Origin: Spirochaetia bacterium | Lineage (GTDB): Bacteria; Spirochaetota; Spirochaetia; DAHUYW01 | Direction of reading: 5' to 3' | NCBI GenBank assembly: GCA_030041455.1 | Contig: JASHNV010000146.1 | Location: 74,174 to 130,497, forward strand | Length of the DNA stretch: 56,324 nt | Shown here: positions 51,125-56,324 of the stretch, piece by piece | Position numbering within the stretch: the first letter of the stretch is position 1 | Layout: every line of letters begins with the position of its first letter | The notes under the pieces: model-generated | Told to the model about the DNA's origin: nothing | Databases searched by the model: none | The model's input: only the letters and a program-made list of their open reading frames with translations | Made by a program: the position numbers and the translations under genes

Positions 51125-51475
51125 CGGATGGTCTTCTTTCTTTTTCGAATGGGCATCACATAAACGACGTCAACTATAGGTTATAACGGCGCCGTTATCA
51201 ACTGTCGGTTTGGCGGTCACAATATCCGGATGGTACGCCGCTTGAGCGCTCCGGAGGAGCCTTTGCGGCCGGGCTCGTTCACGCGGGCGCGCCGGAGGGA
51301 GTCGGAAGTGCCCGGGGTCCTCGGAAAACGGCTCCCGCCCGCGATCAGCCGTGATGCCGATCGCGAGCGCGTGTGTGCGCCTCGACCGGCAGGACTTCAG
51401 GCGAGAACGGAAAGCTCGGCCTCTCGCGGACCCGCGGCGGCGATTTTTCCCGCCCCGGGGACGGAGCGGCGCCGG
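51125..51475. other. Gene-free stretch upstream of rex
   Basis: Apart from the palindrome and a -35-like TTGACG, about 350 bp contain only Arg/Pro-rich shadow frames. A GC-rich hairpin near 51455-51470 lies just downstream of the DUF4914 stop but has no T-run. Confidence 0.4.
51183..51198. promoter_or_regulatory. Perfect 16-bp palindrome upstream of rex
   Basis: ATAACGGCGCCGTTAT is exactly self-complementary. It lies about 10 bp upstream of a TTGACG -35-like box reading toward rex. The binder is unknown. Confidence 0.5.
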
Positions 51476-53377
51476 TCAGTCTCTCAGGGCGCCTGCCGTC
51501 ATCTCGCGGATGACGTCGTGGTACTCCTTGAGAGCCCCGTCGTGAAGGCAAATCTCGATAATCCTCCGCCCGTAGGGATTCAGCCCGGGAGTCAGGAACT
51601 TCCGAAGCTCGCTCTTGAAAAAGGCGGTGAGAATCGAGGCGCCCTTGTCATAGCCGTCGTCGCCCACCTCGTGCTGCTCGTTGACCCTGAGGAAGCCTCG
51701 AGGGATGTACTTGCCGTCCATCTTCACGTCCTTCGGGGTATAGCCTAAGAGGACGCAGCGCGCGGGGATCAGTTGGTCGGGCTTGAAGTGCGCGGTTCCC
51801 CGCCGGGAAAGGTATTCCCGCGCGATCCACTCCGGCATGAAGCCGACCTTGTAGGCCCCAATGTGCTGATTGGGGATGAGCTCGTAGCGAGTATCGGGAG
51901 TGCCGATGATCTGGTCCAAGAGGAGGTTTGCCTGCGTGACTTCCTTGCCGGTCGCGAACGGCCAGTAGGAGCCGACCCCTTCGCTCACGAGAGCGTCGGT
52001 GCCGATGATGCTCGGATTGGCGTGGCCTCTCGGCGCGACGAGCCGCCAGAGCCAGGCAAGCGCTCGCGGCAGGATGTGAAACATGCCGATGATTCCGTAG
52101 CTGGGATGCTCCCGGGTGCTCGGGGGGGTCCGCACGCCGAAGCTCCGAACGTCGACCTCGATCGGCTCGTTGATGGTGTCCGGCACGAAGTGGCGCGGCA
52201 TGATGACCCGCGGATTCGGGCAGGGTTTGCCCGGCGCGTCCATGATGTGCTCCCAAACGAGCGCGGTCGAGTCCTCGCGGGCGTCGAGGTTCAGGAATAT
52301 CAGCGGCTCGGGCGGGTGGATCGTGAGCTTCTCAAGGCTCGGCTCCATGCCGTAGTGCTTGAGGTGGTCGACGCGCAGGAACCATCCCTGCTCGGCGTCG
52401 GTGACGACGAGCTTGCGGCTGCCCCTCTGGAGGGAAGCCGGGCAGAGCGCCATGTCGTCGGTGACGGGGTACAAGCGCGAGGTATCCGAGAGCTCAAACT
52501 TGATCTCCTCCCCGGTGTTCAGGCTCTTTCCGAGCAGGATCCTTCCGTCGGCCTCGCGCTGCAGCGCCTGGGTCATCTCGGTCTTGCCGCCGCCGCTCGC
52601 TCCCTCGTGCATGATCACGAACTCGTTCTCGTAGGGGGTTACGACCTTCACCGTGGAGCTGTGGAGCGTGATCCAGCCTTCCGCCTCCCCGATGTTCAAG
52701 AGGACGCTGTACACCCCCTTCTTCGCGCTCGGGCCGGGGTAGAGGTTGTATGAATAGATCTCGTGGACTCCCGGGAGCCGATTGTGAACCACGATCTGCT
52801 TTCCCCCGAAATGCGTGTGCCGAAAGGGCGGCGCCACATAGATGATCGCCCTTGGGGTCAGCCCCTCGGGAATCTCGTCTTCCGGAATGAATCCCTGGAG
52901 GTCGGCGAGGCCGGTCACAAAAAAGCCGGCATTGGCCGGCGCTATCACGAGGGACGGATATCCCAGCTGTCCTCCGCCGCCGGCCATGAACGGAAGGACG
53001 ATGAGCTCCTTCTGCTCCCCGAGCCACGTGAGCGTGTCGGAGCGGAGCGGAGAGAAGTCCTTGCCGTAACGATCCCGATAGCGCTCCTTGTCGGTCTCGC
53101 CGTCGTCGGCGACAACCATACACTCCGGATCCCTTCGGCGCATGTAGACGTCAGGATAGTTGACGACGACGCCGTTCTTGCACTTCGTCAGGGTCGCCTC
53201 GACCACGCGGCCGTTTCCGGGAACGTCGTAGGCGACCTCCGCGCTGTGCTTGTCGGTATGATAGAAGGTCAACTCGAAGAGATGGGAGCGGCTCCTCGGC
53301 ACGACGATCTTCGTGCGGGAAAAAATAGCCTCGATCTCGTTGGGAACCTTGAGCCGCTGAATGGGGATGCTCGACAT
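51476..53377 (-). CDS. DUF4914 family protein with P-loop
   Basis: A 633-aa soluble protein matching DUF4914 in length and pattern. A nucleotide-binding loop EGASGGGKTEM lies at residues 258-268, reminiscent of the PEP carboxykinase kinase-type loop (G-x-S-G-x-G-K-T). An upstream HTHFGGKQIVVHNRLPGVHE and later LVVTDAEQGWFLRVDHLK and FLNLDAREDST follow. No reaction is established for the family; a kinase or carboxykinase-like role is only suggested by the loop. ATG 53377 has no close ribosome-binding site. Its neighbour is the redox regulator Rex. Confidence 0.75.
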   Translation of the reverse strand: MSSIPIQRLKVPNEIEAIFSRTKIVVPRSRSHLFELTFYHTDKHSAEVAYDVPGNGRVVEATLTKCKNGVVVNYPDVYMRRRDPECMVVADDGETDKERYRDRYGKDFSPLRSDTLTWLGEQKELIVLPFMAGGGGQLGYPSLVIAPANAGFFVTGLADLQGFIPEDEIPEGLTPRAIIYVAPPFRHTHFGGKQIVVHNRLPGVHEIYSYNLYPGPSAKKGVYSVLLNIGEAEGWITLHSSTVKVVTPYENEFVIMHEGASGGGKTEMTQALQREADGRILLGKSLNTGEEIKFELSDTSRLYPVTDDMALCPASLQRGSRKLVVTDAEQGWFLRVDHLKHYGMEPSLEKLTIHPPEPLIFLNLDAREDSTALVWEHIMDAPGKPCPNPRVIMPRHFVPDTINEPIEVDVRSFGVRTPPSTREHPSYGIIGMFHILPRALAWLWRLVAPRGHANPSIIGTDALVSEGVGSYWPFATGKEVTQANLLLDQIIGTPDTRYELIPNQHIGAYKVGFMPEWIAREYLSRRGTAHFKPDQLIPARCVLLGYTPKDVKMDGKYIPRGFLRVNEQHEVGDDGYDKGASILTAFFKSELRKFLTPGLNPYGRRIIEICLHDGALKEYHDVIREMTAGALRD

Positions 53378-53418
53378 GATTTCGAATCGACCGCCTCTTA
53401 CCGCTTTCCGGTGGCTTG

Positions 53419-53446
53419 ATTATAGTCTTCCTTCCATTAATCGCAA
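53419..53446 (-). promoter_or_regulatory. Promoter of the DUF4914 gene
   Basis: TTGCGA (53446-53441), a 16-bp spacer and consensus TATAAT (53424-53419), leader about 35 nt. Confidence 0.5.
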
Positions 53447-53491
53447 GTGGTACGAAGACCTCCATCGCCGACGGCCTCGACACGGCTCGCC

Positions 53492-53521
53492 TTGACAGCG
53501 CCTTTCCGAGCATGGTAAATT
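53492..53521 (+). promoter_or_regulatory. tRNA-Val promoter
   Basis: Consensus TTGACA (53492-53497), an 18-bp spacer and TAAATT (53516-53521), about 27 nt before the mature tRNA. Confidence 0.5.
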
Positions 53522-53554
53522 TTTTCTCGGTTCCATGCGTACGAACGTCTATGC

Positions 53555-53626
53555 GGGCGATTAACTCAGTGGAAGAGTGCTACCTTCACACGGTAGAAGT
53601 CACTGGTTCAAATCCAGTATCGCCCA
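53555..53626 (+). tRNA. tRNA-Val (CAC)
   Basis: A 72-nt cloverleaf. The acceptor GGGCGAT pairs with ATCGCCC, the anticodon arm is CTACC-TTCACAC-GGTAG (anticodon CAC), the T arm is ACTGG-TTCAAAT-CCAGT and the discriminator is A. The D loop is short. CCA is not encoded. Confidence 0.88.
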
Positions 53627-53928
53627 TCCTGAAAGTCCTTTCGTCGTAACAGCTTGCACGCGTGGCGGAATAGGCGGTTCCGCTGCACAAGGCCGCATCC
53701 GCATACGTGGCGGCGCGGGAGCATTACGACATGGCTCGACACGCCGAGGACTTTTGAATCCTCAAAAATCGCAGCATCGCCGTAGTGGTACGTTCATCTC
53801 AAGGGCTGGCCCAAAACCCGACGACGATCGACATACGCGAAGAGTCGGACGCAAGCGCGCAAAATTGCGGCCGCGGAATTCGGGAAGCAACACCGTGAGC
53901 ATCTGTCGCTGACTCTTCGAGAGCAGTC
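53627..53928. other. Gene-free stretch after tRNA-Val
   Basis: No intact gene. One 27-codon + strand segment between stops (about 53672-53758) has coding-like composition, suggesting a decayed gene. The stretch also has GTGGCGGAAT, a tRNA-Leu-like D-arm fragment without an acceptor stem. Confidence 0.35.
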
Positions 53929-54576
53929 CTATTTCGCGAGCTTCTCCCTCACGTGAAACCGCGCCATTTCCTTTTCGCTGAACGGATATGGCGAGTTCTT
54001 GTCGGACAACCTCATTACCGGAAGCCCGACGCCGCAAATCATTCCAAAAGCAAGCCACGCGACGGATATCGGCCAATTCCACCAAGCCACAAGATGATTC
54101 GCGATGACGTACCAAGCGTAGCAGGCGGCTATCGGGAGGTGGAGAACTACCACGGCAAAAAGGCCGGGGTTGTAGACCGAGCGAAGCTTCCTATTGATGA
54201 CAAACCCGTGAACAACGAGCTGACCGACGCCGAAGGCGACCTGTCCGATACCCATCCAGATCAGCTGGGGAAAAATGATCGGCAGGATGTAGTAGGGATA
54301 CGCGAAAAACACATTCACAAGAAGCGCATTGCTCCGGTTGAGGGGAAAGTGGTCGGCCGTTTCCTCTCCGGCAGGCATCCAAGCGATATTCATCACGGCC
54401 GGAAAGCCGCCTGGCCAGGCATATTCTTCAAACTGATGAACGAGCAGCGCCATGAAGCTAATCCCCAGGATCTTTCGCAGGGGATCGATGTCGCTCCAAA
54501 GGCATGCCAACGCAATCGCCAAAGCGACACATAGCCCGCCCCCGACGTAGTACCAGTTCTTGCGCAGGAAGCTCAT
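53929..54576 (-). CDS. HXXEE domain membrane protein
   Basis: A 215-aa membrane protein with five to six helices. The family motif is in MALLVHQFEEYAWPGGFP (HQFEE, about residues 47-51), followed later by VHGFVINRKLRS and YNPGLFAVVVLHLPIA. HXXEE proteins are predicted membrane enzymes with a possible metal site at His and Glu; no function is established. A GGGAGG site is present before ATG 54576. It lies on the tRNA-Val side of the lower-GC accessory stretch. Confidence 0.8.
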   Translation of the reverse strand: MSFLRKNWYYVGGGLCVALAIALACLWSDIDPLRKILGISFMALLVHQFEEYAWPGGFPAVMNIAWMPAGEETADHFPLNRSNALLVNVFFAYPYYILPIIFPQLIWMGIGQVAFGVGQLVVHGFVINRKLRSVYNPGLFAVVVLHLPIAACYAWYVIANHLVAWWNWPISVAWLAFGMICGVGLPVMRLSDKNSPYPFSEKEMARFHVREKLAK

Positions 54577-54655
54577 GGTGCTGTTCCTCCCGGTCGCTCT
54601 CTTGAGCGGCCCGTCACCTTCATTGCCAGGTCAAGAATGTGGGGAAGCAATCAAC

Positions 54656-54958
54656 TCAAAAAGGGGACTTCATGTGCCCTTTTCTCGAAACCTCCAAAGC
54701 GAAATCATTTTGTCGTCTCGACCTTTTCCTCTTTACAAAGAGGGCCTGCCGTTTCCGAGTTGCCTGACTCGGAAGGAGCTTCGCCCTATCATCCTTACGT
54801 CCGAAAAGAGCCTCACGCCGCTCGATTCCTTGCTCCATCAGCCACACGCACTCCTGAGCTACCGAACGATAGTCTGCCTTAGCCAACTCCTCGAGCCTTC
54901 GTTTGAACTCTTCGTCTATCTGAAGCTGCACGAGCTTTTTCTCCGTTGACCAAGGCAC
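54656..54958 (-). CDS. Ribbon-helix-helix-like small protein
   Basis: A 100-aa protein. The N-terminal KKLVQLQIDEEFKRRLEELA then KADYRSVAQECVWLMEQGIE reads as a beta strand followed by two helices, the ribbon-helix-helix pattern of Arc/CopG-type DNA-binding proteins. The C-terminal half is Lys/Arg-rich and probably disordered. The start is GTG 54958 after a GGAGGG site. No toxin partner is recognised beside it. A 10-bp palindrome lies 58 bp upstream. Confidence 0.55.
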   Translation of the reverse strand: MPWSTEKKLVQLQIDEEFKRRLEELAKADYRSVAQECVWLMEQGIERREALFGRKDDRAKLLPSQATRKRQALFVKRKRSRRQNDFALEVSRKGHMKSPF

Positions 54959-55382
54959 GCCTACCCTCCGGAGCCACACTACCCCTCCTTGTCCGCCTAG
55001 TAAACCTCTTGATGTACTATCGATAGCCAAGGGCTCGTAGCCGATTGGACGTGAACGATCCAGAACCTCCGAAGGGCTTCGTCCACCCTCCTCACGCCGA
55101 GCCAGAGAACCCGAGGGGGAGGTACTCTTCGGTAGGAATATTCGGGGGTCAACGCACCGAGCGGGCGACCGCTCCGCGAAGTCGCACGAGACTCCTCGGA
55201 AAGACGCCACGAAACCTCTCCGACCGGAATCGTGGAGCTAAGCCGGTGCCCTCGCGCTGCATCGAAGGGCTTCGAGAGCACGCGATTCCGCACGGAGAAC
55301 CGACTTCCCCGCCCTGTTCCGAGTCGGACAGCGATGTCTATTTAGCAGGAATGGCATACGCGACAGAGGTTGTCGCAGAAAC

Positions 55383-55432
55383 TAGCTACATCAGGGTGGA
55401 TAATAATACTTAGATCGACATTTATGTAGCTA
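55383..55432. repeat. 9-bp inverted repeat around an AT-rich core
   Basis: TAGCTACAT (55383-55391) and ATGTAGCTA (55424-55432) are perfectly complementary, 32 bp apart. Confidence 0.5.
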
Positions 55433-55799
55433 TACTCCCTCCACGTTGCGCCGAGCGAATCTGCGAATGGACCGCTAACCACATACCTTGTAAGGATATA
55501 CGTTGTCATTCAGTCCATTGGCACGCCGTATGCATATTCCCTCACCAAGAAACTCGGTGCCCCGCGAACCGGCCCGGGGGTGGAACTCCAATGCGGCAGG
55601 CGCGAGCGCCAAGGCGCGGGAGGTCGGCACGACGAGTTTTCAGGCGGCGCCCAGGGCCCGGAGACCCTGAACGAGAGGACTGACAGAGCAGGGCTCGGAA
55701 GCGTTGCCGCGACGGAAGGCGGCCGTTCAGGAGGGAGGCTCTGCGGGTCGGACTCGCTGATGCGTTGGCCGCCCGGCGGTTGCAGGTGCAGGTTGGTCC

Positions 55800-55871
55800 C
55801 GCCAGCGGGTCTCCGCCCGCAAGGGGCGCGATTACCTCTCCTTCTTGTGAGGTCGGAGTCGCCCGCTGGCG
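55800..55871. repeat. 10-bp inverted repeat able to form a nested hairpin
   Basis: CGCCAGCGGG (55800-55809) and CCCGCTGGCG (55862-55871) are complementary. Inside lies a smaller ACCTC/GAGGT stem, and CTTTT follows on the + strand. Confidence 0.5.
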
Positions 55872-56318
55872 CTTTTCCCGCCCCGAGCTCCGTTGCGAGT
55901 TCCTCGCATGAGGCGACGGAGCACGTTCCTGAAATGCCGCGGGAGGAGATCGGCACCGAGTCGTTGCGAACAGGAACGCGAGGATTCGCATTGAGACGCT
56001 CGCACGAGCGCAGTGCGGACGTCAGGCGAATCTTGAAGAACACGTATTCAGGAGGAGGCGGTACCGGAACTATACGATTCAAGGGTCGATGGAATTGCCG
56101 CCGCGGAGATGTCTTCCGATCTCGCTCAGTTTTGTCGACGGGTGCGAGCTTCTCACGGACAGGCTATCGAAGCGGCGGGAATGTAAGGAAGTACGGACGG
56201 TCGCGGTCTCCGGACCTCCCGTGAGGAGGGTCCGGGATCGCGGCGTACCGACGAGATCGGTCCACGGCTTGAGGAGTCTTTTCAATACCCATTCCAATCA
56301 CGTGAAGGAGGGCTTCAG

Positions 56319-56324
56319 ATGAAG
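56319..56324 (+). CDS. First codons of a gene cut by the right edge
   Basis: The window ends with ATG AAG. A strong AAGGAGG (56305-56311) stands seven nt before the ATG, the best ribosome-binding site of the region, so a + strand gene very likely begins here. The product cannot be told. Confidence 0.5.

Larger units (their letters stand above)
54959..56318. other. Long gene-free stretch with inverted repeats
   Basis: About 1.36 kb in which every long frame is a low-complexity shadow without a ribosome-binding site. It holds CTATCGATAG (55017-55026), a 9-bp inverted repeat at 55383-55432 and a hairpin-forming repeat at 55800-55871. GC content drops around 55330-55520. No RNA family was recognised. 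Confidence 0.4.

Noticed and set aside
53650-53800. A second tRNA (Leu- or Gln-like) after tRNA-Val
   Set aside because: A GTGGCGGAAT D-arm-like sequence and a GAGGA/TCCTC stem exist, but the loop has eight nt and no acceptor stem can be formed.

Overview
This is a GC-rich bacterial chromosomal segment of about 56 kb. A spirochaete (Spirochaetales-like) is the best guess. The main reasons are an archaeal-type class I lysyl-tRNA synthetase (44248-45846), a taxonomically restricted trait that spirochaetes carry, and a DUF4914 protein next to Rex. No rRNA lies in the window, so the assignment is inference. The window holds about 45 protein genes and two tRNA genes (CAU anticodon, probably Ile2; and Val-CAC). 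No CRISPR array, complete insertion sequence or prophage was seen.

Layout. 1-11.4 kb: a DUF475/TerC-like membrane protein cut by the window edge, a HAD phosphatase, a fatty-acid-hydroxylase-like membrane enzyme, a marR-wrbA pair, a DUF58/transglutaminase operon, an AIM24 protein, an SDR dehydrogenase, a beta-propeller-like protein, a GarR-type reductase and a cyclophilin. 11.4-14.7 kb: an operon of an Nramp-fold transporter whose metal-site residues match the Mg-type (NRMT) subfamily, plus a soluble PRC/MgtE-N/CBS protein, behind a roughly 200-nt leader. 14.7-22.6 kb: exported proteins (ankyrin, LytR-CpsA-Psr, a beta-barrel candidate, lipoproteins, a zinc-ribbon protein) with two long gene-free stretches. 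22.8-30.9 kb: a complete sugar locus read leftward from one promoter (binding lipoprotein, double ATPase, permease, FGGY kinase, GntR/UTRA regulator, aldolase-dehydrogenase fusion). It is divergent from a 2-oxoacid or acetoin dehydrogenase operon (E2, E1alpha, E1beta; 31.0-34.2 kb), and the two share one AT-rich intergenic region with a perfect dyad. 34.3-38.2 kb: a lower-GC, gene-poor stretch with a small unknown gene, a methyltransferase, a shortened retropepsin-like gene, a DUF5678-like gene and a broken XRE regulator. 38.2-53.4 kb: core genes (cydDC, a GT-B-like protein, rlpA, lysS, era, a UbiA/MenA-type prenyltransferase, DUF981, clpP, purC, rex, DUF4914). 53.5-56.3 kb: tRNA-Val, then another gene-poor stretch with an HXXEE protein, a ribbon-helix-helix protein, inverted repeats, and the first two codons of a further gene.

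The most general observation is regulatory. Several first-of-operon genes without a Shine-Dalgarno sequence have a sigma-70-type -10 hexamer ending 6-7 nt before the start codon, with a -35 hexamer 17-18 nt further upstream (HAD, DUF58, E2, GT-like, lysS, era; marR is close at 9 nt). This predicts widespread leaderless mRNAs. It also moves two start codons: one long-frame TTG start is really a -35 box.
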